Source: an uncultured Planctomycetales bacterium
GTDB lineage: Bacteria > Planctomycetota > Planctomycetia > Pirellulales > Thermoguttaceae
DNA: 42,644 bases
Direction: 5' to 3'
NCBI GenBank assembly: GCA_937889015.1
Contig: CALARR010000436.1
Span: forward strand, 1 to 42,644
Positions within the stretch are counted from its first letter, which is position 1; every line of letters begins with the position of its first letter. Under the pieces are notes generated by a model. That model was given only the letters and a program-made list of their open reading frames with translations. It searched no databases and had not been told where the DNA came from. Shown piece after piece: positions 8,708 to 19,200 of this stretch. The position numbers and the translations under genes are program-made.

Positions 8708-9964
8708 ATGAAGTTCGACACGGCGCTGCGCGAGCACGTGCGGCAACGGATTCTGGAGTTCACCCCGGCCGATATCGTGGTCGGCATTCCAGCCTACAAC
8801 AACGAGCAGACCATCGCCCACGTGGTGAAGACGGTCGCCGAGGGGCTGCAGACCTATTACCCCGACCGGACTGCGCTGCTGTTCATTTCCGATGGAGGCT
8901 CGCTGGACTACACGCGCGAGGTGGCCGAGGCGATCGAAGTCACCAAGCCGGTGTACAAGGTGGTGAGCATCTACCGGGGTGTGCCGGGCAAGGGGACCTC
9001 GCTGCGCGCGATCTTCGAGGCTGCCGAGCGTTTGGAGGCCAAGGCCTGCGCGGTGTTCGATTCGGACCTGCGAAGCATCACGCCAGCCTGGATTGCGGCC
9101 CTGCTGCAGCCCGTGCTGGAGCAAGGCTACGACTTTGTCAGCCCCTATTATCATCGCCACAAGTGGGATGCGACGATCACCAACAACATCGCGCGGGCCT
9201 TAACGCAAGCCCTGTACGGCAAGCGCATCCGGCAGCCGATTGGCGGGGACTTCGGCTTTTCCTCCGGGCTGGTCAAGTGGTTTGCGCAGGCCGATGTGTG
9301 GGAGACCGACGTCGCGCGTTTCGGCATCGACATCTGGATGACTACGGTGGCGATTTGCGAAGGTTTTTCCGTATGTGAGGCGATGCTGGGGGCCAAGATT
9401 CACGATCCCAAGGACCCGGGTGCCGCTTTGGGGCCCATGTTTCGCCAGGTGGTGGGCACGCTGTTCTCCTTGATGGCTCGTTACGACGCGATTTGGCGCC
9501 GCGTGCACGGCAGTCAATCCGTGCCCCTGCTAGGCGAGGTCCGCTGCGACGAGCCGCCGCCGGTGAAGGTCTCCATCGAGCGCCTGCTCAATAACTACGG
9601 TCACGGATTCCGGCACTTCGGCGCGCTGTGGCGCGAGGTGCTGGCGCCCGATCAGTACTGCGTGCTCGAGCGGCTGGCCAGCGCTGACGAGGCGGACTTC
9701 CATATGGCGCCGCAGGACTGGGCGCGGATTGTGTACGATTTCGCCTACACCTATCACCGCTGGTCGCGCGACAAGTACAAGCTGGTGGAACTCATGACGC
9801 CGATCTACTACGGCCGGGTGGCGTCCTTTGTCCTGACCAGCCGTGACATGACAACCGCGCAGGCCGACGAACTGATCGAAGAACAAGCGCGCATCTTCGA
9901 GGAGCAGAAACCGTACCTGATCGATCGCATGGCCGCCTGGGAAGAGCCCCTTCCCGGCATTTAG
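8708..9964 (+). CDS. ggs: Glucosylglycerate synthase-like GT-A glycosyltransferase
   Basis: A 418-residue GT-A enzyme with an N-terminal Rossmann-like nucleotide-sugar domain (GIPAYNNEQTIAHVV), GKGTSLRAIF, and the DxD motif in AVFDSDLRS. The acceptor part has RQPIGGDFGFSSGL and WETDVARFGIDIWMT. This architecture is that of the one-step glucosylglycerate/mannosylglycerate synthases, which act directly on D-glycerate. ATG 8708 is preceded by AAGGA at about 8695-8699, 17 bases after gpgS, so the two are likely co-transcribed. Having both GpgS and Ggs in one cluster recalls the two parallel routes described in Persephonella marina. The donor (glucose or mannose) cannot be settled from sequence. 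Confidence 0.75.
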   Translation: MKFDTALREHVRQRILEFTPADIVVGIPAYNNEQTIAHVVKTVAEGLQTYYPDRTALLFISDGGSLDYTREVAEAIEVTKPVYKVVSIYRGVPGKGTSLRAIFEAAERLEAKACAVFDSDLRSITPAWIAALLQPVLEQGYDFVSPYYHRHKWDATITNNIARALTQALYGKRIRQPIGGDFGFSSGLVKWFAQADVWETDVARFGIDIWMTTVAICEGFSVCEAMLGAKIHDPKDPGAALGPMFRQVVGTLFSLMARYDAIWRRVHGSQSVPLLGEVRCDEPPPVKVSIERLLNNYGHGFRHFGALWREVLAPDQYCVLERLASADEADFHMAPQDWARIVYDFAYTYHRWSRDKYKLVELMTPIYYGRVASFVLTSRDMTTAQADELIEEQARIFEEQKPYLIDRMAAWEEPLPGI

Positions 9965-9985
9965 GTTAGCAGACGGCTGCACATC

Positions 9986-10759
9986 ATGAGCGACGGCCCC
10001 TGGATTGTGTTTACCGACCTGGACGGGACGCTGCTGGACGCGCAGACCTACGACTGTCGTCCTGCAAGTCTGGCTCTGGCGGAGTTGGCAGCACGAGCCA
10101 TCCCGGTGGTTTTCTGCACCTCCAAGACGCGCGCCGAGTCGGAGTTCCTTCAGCATCAGATCGGTGTGAGCGGCCCGTTGATCGTGGAGAGCGGTGGCGC
10201 GATTTGGATCGACGGCGAGATCGTTGTTTTGGGCCTCCGTTACGCGGAAGTATTGGACCGCTTTCGCGAACTCAAGGCTCTGGTGGGGGGCGCTATTCGC
10301 GGATTTGCCGATCTTACGGATGCAGAGCTGGCACAGCTCACCGGGTTGCCGCCCGACCAGGCCGTTTTAGCACGGCAGCGCGAATACGAAGAGCCGTTCT
10401 TCTTCCTCCATGATGAAGAGGTCCTTGCCGGACGCATCTGCAGCGAAGCCGAGCAGATGGGCCTGCGAGTGACGCGCGGAGGTCGCTTCTGGCATCTGCA
10501 CGGCCCCACCGACAAAGGTCGGGCAGTGCGGCATCTGCTGCAACGTTACCCCGGCCACCGGTCGATTGGCCTGGGAGACAGCGCCTTGGACCTGCCCATG
10601 CTGCAGGTGGCGGATTGGGCGGTCGTTGTTGCCAGACCGGACGGCACGCACGATCCGATCCTGCAGACGCACTTGCCCAACAGCTACCGGACACGGGCTC
10701 CGGGGCCCTTTGGTTGGACGGAAGCCATCGGTGTCTTGGTGTTTGGCCGTGCGCATTGA
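9986..10759 (+). CDS. mpgP: HAD-IIB glucosyl/mannosyl-3-phosphoglycerate phosphatase
   Basis: A 257-residue HAD-family phosphatase that should remove the phosphate from glucosyl-3-phosphoglycerate made by GpgS. HAD motif I is FTDLDGTLLD near residue 10, with the nucleophile and acid/base aspartates; motif II is FCTSKTRAE; the motif III lysine is in PTDKGRAVR; motif IV is GLGDSALDLPML. The ESGGAIW and EEPFFF cap segments are typical of the MPGP subgroup. It begins 21 bases after ggs and closes the first osmolyte operon. Members act on glucosyl and mannosyl substrates, so the symbol reflects the family rather than proven specificity. Only a weak ribosome binding site precedes ATG 9986. Confidence 0.85.
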   Translation: MSDGPWIVFTDLDGTLLDAQTYDCRPASLALAELAARAIPVVFCTSKTRAESEFLQHQIGVSGPLIVESGGAIWIDGEIVVLGLRYAEVLDRFRELKALVGGAIRGFADLTDAELAQLTGLPPDQAVLARQREYEEPFFFLHDEEVLAGRICSEAEQMGLRVTRGGRFWHLHGPTDKGRAVRHLLQRYPGHRSIGLGDSALDLPMLQVADWAVVVARPDGTHDPILQTHLPNSYRTRAPGPFGWTEAIGVLVFGRAH

Positions 10760-10784
10760 CCCCTCGCGCCGTGGCCCGGCTCGA

Positions 10785-10812
10785 TTGCGGGCGGAGCCGC
10801 CCCTGCTACAAT
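10785..10812 (+). promoter_or_regulatory. Candidate sigma-70 promoter for treZ-treY
   Basis: TTGCGG at 10785-10790 and TACAAT at 10807-10812 are 16 bases apart, and TGC precedes the -10 as in extended -10 promoters. It would give a leader of about 440 bases that contains the 11079-11103 hairpin. Confidence 0.4.
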
Positions 10813-11078
10813 CATGGGTGCCCGGGGAAGTGGACTTGGAGCCGGTCCCAGAACCTGTCGGCAGCTCAGTGCGGCTGGGCCGCCCGAGGTGGCTGGGACG
10901 GTTCTCGAATAGGTCTTTATTGGGTGTCAGAAAAGGAATGTCGTGGCTGTCCCGGCCGTTGCCCGGGAAAGCCGGCCTCCCGATGGTCGGCCTCACGGCA
11001 TTCTTCACCTGAGACGCAATAAGCGTGGCAGTGCGGCCTGGCTGGATTGCCGGACACCAGGCCTTGACCATTTGGGGT

Positions 11079-11103
11079 GCCGCTGGCGTGCCACGCCAGC
11101 GGC
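11079..11103. repeat. Perfect 11-bp inverted repeat, intergenic hairpin
   Basis: GCCGCTGGCGT at 11079-11089 and its reverse complement ACGCCAGCGGC at 11093-11103 flank a three-base loop. No T-run follows, so it is not a classic intrinsic terminator. It could be a REP-like intergenic palindrome or a structural element in the treZ leader. Confidence 0.65.
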
Positions 11104-11258
11104 GGCAATGACAGACGTGGCCAGCGGCGCGCGGGTTGCAGTCGACATGGATCGGACGGCAACACGGGCGGCGATTCTTGCCGATGCCGAGGTCCATTTG
11201 CATCGAGTTGATCGCCGATATCGAGAAGGCCCAGTCTACAGGAGGAAGAGGAGTGCCG

Positions 11259-13097
11259 ATGCGCGACGGTCCCATCCATCTGCCGCAGGGCGCGTTGCGC
11301 CAGTCCGACGGAGCCGTGGTCTGGCGCATCTGGGCGCCGCACACCAGCGCGGTGACTTTGGTGCTGCCGGGCTCCGCGCGCCGGCGGGAGATCGCCATGC
11401 TGGCGACCGGGGCCGGCTACTTCGAGCACCGGGAAGTGCAGGTGGAAGAGGGCGCGCGTTACGCGTATCGCCTGGCCGACGGGCGAGAACTGCCGGATCC
11501 CGCTTCGCGCTGGCAACCCGACGGGGTTCACGCCCCTTCAGCCGTGTTCTCGCCCGGCGACTACCGGTGGTCCGACGGCGACTGGCATGGCGTGGCGACT
11601 GCGGACCTGGTGATCTACGAGTTGCACGTGGGAGCTTTCACGCCTGAAGGCACCTTCGAGGCCATCATCCCGCGATTGGCGGCGCTGAAGGAGTTGGGAG
11701 TCACGGCCATCGAGTTGATGCCCCTGGCGCAGTTCCCCGGCGATCGCAACTGGGGCTACGACGGCGCGTATCTCTATGCGGTTCAGGCCAGCTACGGCGG
11801 CGCGCGTGCGTTGCAGCGCCTGGTGGATGCCGCGCATCAGGCTGGGTTGGGGATCATTCTGGATGTGGTCTACAACCACTTGGGCCCCGAGGGCAATTAC
11901 CTGGGCACTTTTGGACCGTATTTCACCGACCGATATCACACCCCATGGGGTGGGGCCGTCAATTACGATGGTCCGCACAGCGATGCGGTGCGTCAGTTTG
12001 TCGTGGACAATGCGCGGATGTGGGTGCGGGATTTTCATGTCGACGGCTTACGCTTGGATGCGGTGCAGATGATTTTCGACTTGTCGGCACGGCACATCCT
12101 GGCCGACATTCAGGCGGCCGTGCAACACGAAGCAGGCCTGCAAGGGCGACGCGTACACGTGATCGGCGAAACCAATCAGAACGACATGCGGTTGCTTCGC
12201 CCGGCCGAAGAGGGAGGGCTGGGCCTGGACGGGGTCTGGAGCGATGAATTCCACCATGCGCTGCACGCCTTGTTGCTCCCGGAGCGAGACGGCTATTACG
12301 AGGACTTCGGCGAGATGCGGCATCTGGCCAAGGCCTACAACGATGTCTTTGTCTACGACGGTTGCTACAGCGCCTACCGGCGGCGCAGGCACGGAAGCCC
12401 GGTGCGTGACGCGGACCGTTCGCGTTTCGTAGTCTGCATCCAGAATCACGACCAGGTGGGAAACCGCCCCGAGGGGGATCGTTTCGGCACGCTCCTGCCG
12501 CTGGAGGCGCAGCGATTGGCATGCACTTTGCTCTTGCTGTCGCCATGCACCCCCCTGCTGTTCATGGGCCAAGAGTACGGCGAGGTGCGAGCGTTTCCGT
12601 TCTTCTGTTCCTTTGGCGACACAGCGTTGATGGAAGCGGTGCGCCGGGGGCGGCACGAGGAGTTCGCCGACCTGGCCTTTCAATGGAAGGGAGACGTGCC
12701 CGATCCGCAAGCGGCCGAGACGTTTCTGAGCGCCAAGCTGAGCTGGCAATGGCGCGAAGGAACGCCCCAGGCCGGGATGCGGCGGTTGCACGCGGAGTTG
12801 CTGGCGGCGCGGCACGCGTGGCCGGCGTTGCGCGACCGGAAGAGCACGCTGGCGCGACTTGCGCCCAGCACGGTTTCGGGCCGGGACTTGCTGGTGCTGC
12901 AGCGGGGCGGCGAGAAGGGAATCCTGGCGATTGCCAATCCCGGTCGCACCGAGGAGTCGCTGGACGCGGTGGACGTGGGGGCGCGGCGGTGCGTTTTGAG
13001 TTCCGAGTCGCGCCGTTTCGGGGGTCGACGCGACCACGAGCCGCGGCCCGATTCGCTGTGGCCCTACGAAGTTCTGATCTTCGCCCAGAGCGAGTGA
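11259..13097 (+). CDS. treZ: Malto-oligosyltrehalose trehalohydrolase TreZ (GH13)
   Basis: A 612-residue cytoplasmic GH13 enzyme that cleaves trehalose from the end of maltooligosyl-trehalose made by TreY. The start is set by a strong GGAGGAAGAGGAG ending just before ATG 11259; GTG at 11253 is a close alternative. The N-terminal carbohydrate-binding-like domain (VVWRIWAPHTSAVTLVL) precedes the (beta/alpha)8 barrel. Barrel residues are VVYNHLGPEGNY, nucleophile Asp267 in DGLRLDAV, acid Glu304 in VIGETN and Asp398 in QNHDQVGNR. LFMGQEYGE follows, as in other TreZ. Length is normal. treY starts five bases after the stop, so the two are co-translated in one operon. Confidence 0.93.
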   Translation: MRDGPIHLPQGALRQSDGAVVWRIWAPHTSAVTLVLPGSARRREIAMLATGAGYFEHREVQVEEGARYAYRLADGRELPDPASRWQPDGVHAPSAVFSPGDYRWSDGDWHGVATADLVIYELHVGAFTPEGTFEAIIPRLAALKELGVTAIELMPLAQFPGDRNWGYDGAYLYAVQASYGGARALQRLVDAAHQAGLGIILDVVYNHLGPEGNYLGTFGPYFTDRYHTPWGGAVNYDGPHSDAVRQFVVDNARMWVRDFHVDGLRLDAVQMIFDLSARHILADIQAAVQHEAGLQGRRVHVIGETNQNDMRLLRPAEEGGLGLDGVWSDEFHHALHALLLPERDGYYEDFGEMRHLAKAYNDVFVYDGCYSAYRRRRHGSPVRDADRSRFVVCIQNHDQVGNRPEGDRFGTLLPLEAQRLACTLLLLSPCTPLLFMGQEYGEVRAFPFFCSFGDTALMEAVRRGRHEEFADLAFQWKGDVPDPQAAETFLSAKLSWQWREGTPQAGMRRLHAELLAARHAWPALRDRKSTLARLAPSTVSGRDLLVLQRGGEKGILAIANPGRTEESLDAVDVGARRCVLSSESRRFGGRRDHEPRPDSLWPYEVLIFAQSE

Positions 13098-13102
13098 CAC
13101 AC

Positions 13103-16100
13103 ATGAGCGACGCGGCCGAATGGGTAAAACGTCTGGTCGCCGCCGTACAACCGGAGATCGCGCACCGCGCCCGGGCGCCAGTCTCCACCTACCGGCTGCA
13201 GATGCATCCGCAGCACATGACATTTCGCGATGCGGCGCAAGTCGTTCCCTATCTGCACGAACTGGGAGCCAGTCACCTCTACGTCTCGCCCTGCCGGAAG
13301 ACGCGCTCCGGAAGTCCACACGGATACGCGATCGTCGACTATGGAGAGTTGAACCCCGAGTTGGGCACGGCGGAAGACCACCAGGCGTTGGTCCGCGCTT
13401 TGCAGGATCGCGGCATGGGCAAGATCCTGGACATCGTCCCCAACCACATGAGCGCCGCGCCCGGCGAGAACCCGTGGTGGACCGACGTGCTGGAGAACGG
13501 TCCGGGCTCGCCTTACGCAGCATGCTTCGACATCGATTGGGACCCGGTCAAGGAGGAACTGCACAACAGGCTCCTGCTGCCGCTGCTGGGCGACCAGTAT
13601 GGCGAGGTGCTGGAGTCTGGGCTGCTGAAGCTGGAATATGCGGACGGCGCCTTTGTGGTGCGCTACTACCAGACCGCGCTTCCCCTGGACCCCAAGACTT
13701 ATCCGCAGATCCTCACGCGCCACCGCGAACGGCTGCAGGAGACGCTCTCGCCCGAATCGCCGGAGTTCCTCGAGCTGGAGAGCATCTTGACTGCGTTGGA
13801 GCATCTTCCCGACCGCAACCAGTTGGGGCCGGAGCCGATCCGGGAGCGACAGCGCGAGAAGGAGGTCATCAAGAAGCGGCTCCATCGTTTGACGACGAGC
13901 TGCTGGGCGGTGGCGGAATTCGTGGCGGCGAACCTGGCCGAGTTGAACGGCACGGTGGGCGATGTGCACAGCTTCGACGACTTACACGGCCTGTTGGATG
14001 CCCAAGTCTACCGGCTGGCGCACTGGAAGACTTCTGGCGACGAGATCAACTATCGCCGCTTCTTCGATGTCAACGAGCTGGCGGCCGTGTGCATGGAGGA
14101 CCCGGCTGTCTTCGAGAAAGGACATCGCCTGGTCTTCGATCTTCTTGCGCAGGGCGATCTGTCCGGCGTCCGGATCGATCACATCGACGGCCTGTTCGAT
14201 CCCACCGAGTACCTGCGGCGTCTGCAGCGTGGCTATCTGCGGATGCTGGGCCAAAGAGCCTATACCGGGCTGGGCGGACAGGCAGGCCAGGGTGTGAGCC
14301 CCGCTGACACTGAATCCCCGGCCGCGGAAATACCGCCCTGGGAAACGCTGGAGCCGGCCTTCTTCGAGTCGCTCCTCCGCGCCGATGATCACGGCGCCTG
14401 GCCGCTGTTGGTCCTGGTCGAGAAGATTCTGGGGCCGGAGGAGCCCCTGCCGCGGCAATGGCCCGTCGCCGGCACGACCGGTTACGACTTTCTGCGCTCG
14501 GTGAACGGAGTGTTTGTGGACTGGGCCGGGCTGCGGGATCTGTACGACGTCTTCGAACGCTTCCTGGGCCAGCACATGGACTTTCGCGAGGTGGTCTACG
14601 AATCGAAAGCCTCGATCCTGCGAGCGGCGATGTCCAGCGAGCTGCAACTCCTGGCGCGGCGGCTGAATCGGCTTTCGGAACGCCACCGGCGCTGCCGAGA
14701 CTTCACGCACAACATGTTGCGCCGCGTGCTGCGCGAGATCATCGCCTGCTTCGCCGTGTACCGCACGTACCTCCGTGCGCAAGAGGTCTCCGATCGCGAT
14801 TGCCACTTCGTGCTGCGTGCGGTGGCCCAGGCCAAGCGCCGCAATCCGGACATTCCGGCCGGCGCATTCGACTTCGTGCGCGACGTGCTGCTGTTCGAGC
14901 AGCCCGCCGACCTGGACGCCGCCGGTTGCCGGGATCGCGAGCTGTTCGTGGGCCGGTTTCAGCAGGTCACCAGTCCCGTCATGGCCAAGGGGGTGGAAGA
15001 CACGGCCTGCTACCGCTTCTTTCCCCTCAGCGCGCTGAACGAAGTGGGTGACGATCCCGGCGGCCGCGCGGCGGGGGTGGAGGACTTCCACCGCGAAAAC
15101 CTGGCGCGGCACAACGACTGGCCCGCCTCGCTGCTGTGCACCACGACACACGATACGAAGCGCAGCGAAGACGTGCGCGCGCGGATCGACGTGCTGTCGG
15201 AGATCCCTCACGAGTGGCGCAAGGCGGTGAACCGCTGGGCGCGGCTGAACCGCCGCCACGGCCGCGAGGTGGACGGATCGCCCGCTCCCAGCCGCAGTGA
15301 TGAGTATCTGTTCTACCAGAGCCTGGTGGGCGTGTGGCCCACCGAGCCCATCGATGCGCAGACCCACCACCAGCTCGTGGCGCGCCTCCAGGCTTACATG
15401 GAAAAGGCCACGCGCGAGGCCAAGGTGCGGACCAGTTGGCTGAACCCGCACACCGAGTACGATGCGGCGGTGCGCGAGTTCGTGGCCGCCGTGCTCGACG
15501 ACCTGCCCGGCAACCGCTTCCTGGCGGAGTTCCGCGCGTTTCAGTCGCGCGTCCTTCCCTTCGGACTGTGCAATGCCTTGGGGCAGACGCTGCTGAAGCT
15601 GACCTCGCCGGGCGTGCCCGACATCTACCAGGGGCAGGAATTGTGGGACTTCAGCCTGGTGGATCCCGACAACCGCCGGCCGGTGGATTTCGCCTTGCGG
15701 CGAGAATTGCTGGCCGAGTTGCAGAGCGAACTGAGCCGGGGCCCGGCGGCACGTCTTGCGTTGGCGCGGCGTCTGGCTGCGAATCCCTTGGATTCGCGGC
15801 TGAAGCTCTTCGTCACGTGGCAAGCGCTGCAGTTCCGGCGGTCGCACCGCGACCTCTTCCGCCTGGGATGCTACATGCCGATTGCGGCGACCGGCCCCCA
15901 GGCCAACCACTTGTGCGCCTTTGCCTGGCAATGGCAACCGGAAGGAGTCTCGGCTCCGCGGCAGGTCGTGGTCGCCGCGCCCCGGTTCATTTCGCGCCTG
16001 GCCCAATCCAGGGACGTGCCGCCGCAGCCGGCGACGCTTCTGTCGGACAAGGCCACCTGGGCAGACACCTGTCTGTTGCTGCCCATGCAAACTGCGGCCC

Positions 16101-16225
16101 GGTTCACAAATCTCTTCACCGGCCAAAGCCTTCCTGTGGAGGCCTCGACCATCCACGTGGCAGAGCTCTTCCGGGATTTTCCCGTGGTCCTGCTGGCAGG
16201 CGGCGATGATGGGGTGCTAGACTAA
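13103..16225 (+). CDS. treY: Malto-oligosyltrehalose synthase TreY (GH13)
   Basis: A 1040-residue cytoplasmic GH13 enzyme that isomerises the reducing-end alpha-1,4 link of maltodextrin to the alpha,alpha-1,1 link of trehalose; TreZ then releases trehalose. ATG 13103 lies five bases after treZ; the frame is open upstream only as a shadow of treZ. Family marks are STYRLQMHPQHMTFRDA, LYVSPCRKTRSGSPHGY, DIVPNHMSA, nucleophile Asp359 in GVRIDHIDGL, LVEKILGPEE with the acid Glu, and TTTHDTKRSEDVRARI. The late SPGVPDIYQGQELWD block is also characteristic. It is somewhat longer than many TreY proteins (typically 700-950), with the extra length in the middle helical insertion. Confidence 0.93.
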   Translation: MSDAAEWVKRLVAAVQPEIAHRARAPVSTYRLQMHPQHMTFRDAAQVVPYLHELGASHLYVSPCRKTRSGSPHGYAIVDYGELNPELGTAEDHQALVRALQDRGMGKILDIVPNHMSAAPGENPWWTDVLENGPGSPYAACFDIDWDPVKEELHNRLLLPLLGDQYGEVLESGLLKLEYADGAFVVRYYQTALPLDPKTYPQILTRHRERLQETLSPESPEFLELESILTALEHLPDRNQLGPEPIRERQREKEVIKKRLHRLTTSCWAVAEFVAANLAELNGTVGDVHSFDDLHGLLDAQVYRLAHWKTSGDEINYRRFFDVNELAAVCMEDPAVFEKGHRLVFDLLAQGDLSGVRIDHIDGLFDPTEYLRRLQRGYLRMLGQRAYTGLGGQAGQGVSPADTESPAAEIPPWETLEPAFFESLLRADDHGAWPLLVLVEKILGPEEPLPRQWPVAGTTGYDFLRSVNGVFVDWAGLRDLYDVFERFLGQHMDFREVVYESKASILRAAMSSELQLLARRLNRLSERHRRCRDFTHNMLRRVLREIIACFAVYRTYLRAQEVSDRDCHFVLRAVAQAKRRNPDIPAGAFDFVRDVLLFEQPADLDAAGCRDRELFVGRFQQVTSPVMAKGVEDTACYRFFPLSALNEVGDDPGGRAAGVEDFHRENLARHNDWPASLLCTTTHDTKRSEDVRARIDVLSEIPHEWRKAVNRWARLNRRHGREVDGSPAPSRSDEYLFYQSLVGVWPTEPIDAQTHHQLVARLQAYMEKATREAKVRTSWLNPHTEYDAAVREFVAAVLDDLPGNRFLAEFRAFQSRVLPFGLCNALGQTLLKLTSPGVPDIYQGQELWDFSLVDPDNRRPVDFALRRELLAELQSELSRGPAARLALARRLAANPLDSRLKLFVTWQALQFRRSHRDLFRLGCYMPIAATGPQANHLCAFAWQWQPEGVSAPRQVVVAAPRFISRLAQSRDVPPQPATLLSDKATWADTCLLLPMQTAARFTNLFTGQSLPVEASTIHVAELFRDFPVVLLAGGDDGVLD

Positions 16226-16289
16226 TGAGCCTCGGATAGGCACTGGTCTGCGCAGCGCGCGATCGTCCCCGCTTCCAGGAGGTTTCGAT

Positions 16290-19200
16290 ATGAGTCGACT
16301 GGCCGCGTGTGTTCTGGGGTTGTGGATGCTGGGGATTCCGGTTGCCGCCGAAGAGACCATTGGCAAGCGGCCCTATGAGATGGAGTGGGCCAGGCGGACG
16401 GACGATCTGCGCCCGGCTCTGATCGATTTCGAGAATCTCGACGGCTGGACGGTCGAGTGCCAACAAGCCGAGGCCGCCTTGACGCGATCGCGCGAGCAGC
16501 AGCTTTGGGGCCAACACGTCGGCAAGCTCGTGTATCGCGGCAGTGGCACACGACCGGTCGTATTGGTCAAGCCGCCGCGTCCCATCCCTCTGCCCAAGCC
16601 CTTCGACTGCCTGAACTTCTGGGTCTATGGCAATAACTGGGCCTGGAAGCCGGATGCGGCGACGCCCCAGGTGGAGATTGCAATCCTCTTGCGCGGCCCA
16701 GACGCACAGCCGGTGCGCGTGGCGCTGGGCAACGTGCGGTGGCAGGAATGGTTTGTCATGCACCGCAAGCTGGACGCCGAACAGATCGCGGCCCTGGGCG
16801 ATGCGCCAACCCTGGAAGCCATCGAGATCACCAAGGGACGAAATACTGAAGACCGCGTGCTGTACTTCGATAATCTGTCGGTGTACCAGGAGGTGCTGCG
16901 CCCCCTGACCTTCGAACCCCGGCCGGAACGCGGGATCACGCTCTTTGCGGGTCAATCGCCGGGAACGAACACCGGGCCGGGCAGGCTCCCCTTCCCTAAC
17001 CGCGAGACGACCATTCTGCCGGACCAACTGGTGAGCGACTTCCAGGTCACGCTGGAGCAGACGCGCGACGCCTACCGCTTTGGGTATCGCGGCTCCGACG
17101 GCCAGTTGGTCTACACCTACCGACCGCAGACCGGCACGCTGGCCGACGTGACCGCGCAATGGGAGGGACGCACCGGCGAATTGCGGCCCATGGTCGACGG
17201 CGGGGTGTGGCTGGTGGGGCCGGATGGCCGGACGGCCGTCCTCCCGCAGTCGGCCGAGTTGATTCGCTGCCAGCCCGATGGCGACACGCTGGATGCCGTA
17301 TGGCGTCTGAAGAGCGACGTCCGAACCGTCGAGGTCACGTATCGGCTGCGACTGTGGCAGAAGTCGCTGGTGGTCGACGTGCTATGTCCCGGCGGCCAGG
17401 TGGCCGAGGTCCGCTTCGGCAAGGCCACCGGCGTGCAACAACCGCGTCTGGTAACGCTCCCCTACCTGGCCTGTGAGGTCAAACGCCCGGCAGTGCTGGT
17501 CATGGGGCCGGCCGAGTCGCCTTGCTTCCTGATGGGCCTGGTGGATCACTGCCGTTCCAGCGGGTCGGCCTTGTTCGCGGAGAACGCGGTGGCGGCCGAG
17601 GGCGTCACGTACAACGGCGGTTCGCGCTACAGCGCCAAGACCGACGGGCAGCGCAACGACTGCTTCGAGCGGCTGTTCCTGACCCTCTCACCGCGTGTGG
17701 AAGAAGTGCTCCCCAACGTGCCCAATCCCCAGTCGCCGTGGATGCACGTGACGTCGCAGCGCGTGTGGCGCGCGCACGGGGCCAGCGTGCGCGAGAACGA
17801 CTACAACCTCTGGAAGAAAGTGGCCCGGCTGGGCATGAGCCAGGTCCTGATCACCGACCACGAAACCGGTTGGCGCGACGGCGGAGAGAGCTTCACCTTC
17901 CGCACGCGTGCCGCGCCGGGCAAGGGGGGCGACGAGGGCCAGGCGGAATACGCCAAGAAGATCCAGGCCCTGGGATTCCTGTACGGGCTGTACAACAACT
18001 ACACCGACTACGCGCCGGTGAACGAACACTGGGACGAAGACTGCGTCTCGCGCCAACCGAATGGCGATTGGCGCGGGGCCTGGGCACGCTGCTACAATCC
18101 CAAGCCCGCGCGCGCCGTGGAATTCGAAGCCCGCTTGGCGCCGATCATCGAGCAGAAGTTCCACCTGGACACGGCCTACTGCGACGTGCACACGGCGGTC
18201 CAGCCGTGGCGCTATTGCGACTTCGATGCGCGCGTGCCGGGGGCGGGAACCTTCGCCGCGACCTTCTATGCCTACGGCGAGATCATGCTCCACCAGAAAC
18301 AGACCTGGGGCGGGCCGGTCTACAGCGAAGGCAACAACCATTGGTACTACTGCGGCCTGACCGACGGGAACTACGGCCAGGACCAGGCCGCACGCCTGGA
18401 CAGCAACCCCTGGCTGGTCGATTTCGACCTGCGCAAGCTGCACCCCCTGTGCTGCAATTTCGGCATGGGCAACCCGGGCATGTTCTACACGAAGAAGGTC
18501 GGCCTGGGCAAGACTCCGGAGGAGATGATCCGGCATCTGGACCGCTTCCTGGCGGCGACGCTGGCTTTCGGCCACACGGGCTTCCTGGTGATGGAAGGCG
18601 GGATGCCCAACGCGGCGCAGAGCTACTTCAGCGTGCAGCAGGCGCATGCGCGCTATGCCCTGGACACCGTGCAGGATGTGCGCTACGCCGATGCGGACGG
18701 CAAGCTCTGGGAGACCAGCGCCGCAGTGGCCAACGAGGCTTTCCGCCGGTCGCAGCTCGTGGTCCGCTACAAGCAAGGAATCCAGGTGACCGTGAATGGC
18801 CACGAGACCGAGTCCTGGACCACGCCCCACGGCGTGCTGCCGCCCAACAGTTGGCACGTCACCGATACGAAGCGCGGCGACCTCACGGCCTGGAGCATGG
18901 TGGCCGATGGGCATCGGGCCGACTACGTGGACTCGCCGGCCTATGTGTATGCCAACGGCCGCGGGACGCTCACCCGATTCGCCAAGGCGGTCTGCGACGG
19001 CCAGATGGTGGCCCTGCCGCGCGATGGCGGAGCGGTGGAAGTCATTCCCGTGGGCAAGTGCACCGTGCTGGCCGTGTCGCTGGGCGGTCAGATGGGCACA
19101 GCCGAGGCCCTCGACGAGGAGCGGCAGTCGCTGGGCCCGGCCAAGACGCGATTCAGCCGCGGCCTGGTGCACATTGAGCCTATGGAGAAGGCCTTCAGCT

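Larger units (their letters stand above)
10760..11258. other. Intergenic region before treZ
   Basis: About 500 bases without a supported gene. The treZ frame is open from 11136, but codons before 11253 do not look like TreZ. The region holds a candidate promoter (10785-10812), a perfect hairpin (11079-11103) and the strong treZ ribosome binding site near 11240-11254. Confidence 0.6.

Noticed and set aside
13982..16156. 724-codon open frame antisense to treY
   Set aside because: Shadow of treY; no start signal and no recognisable domain.
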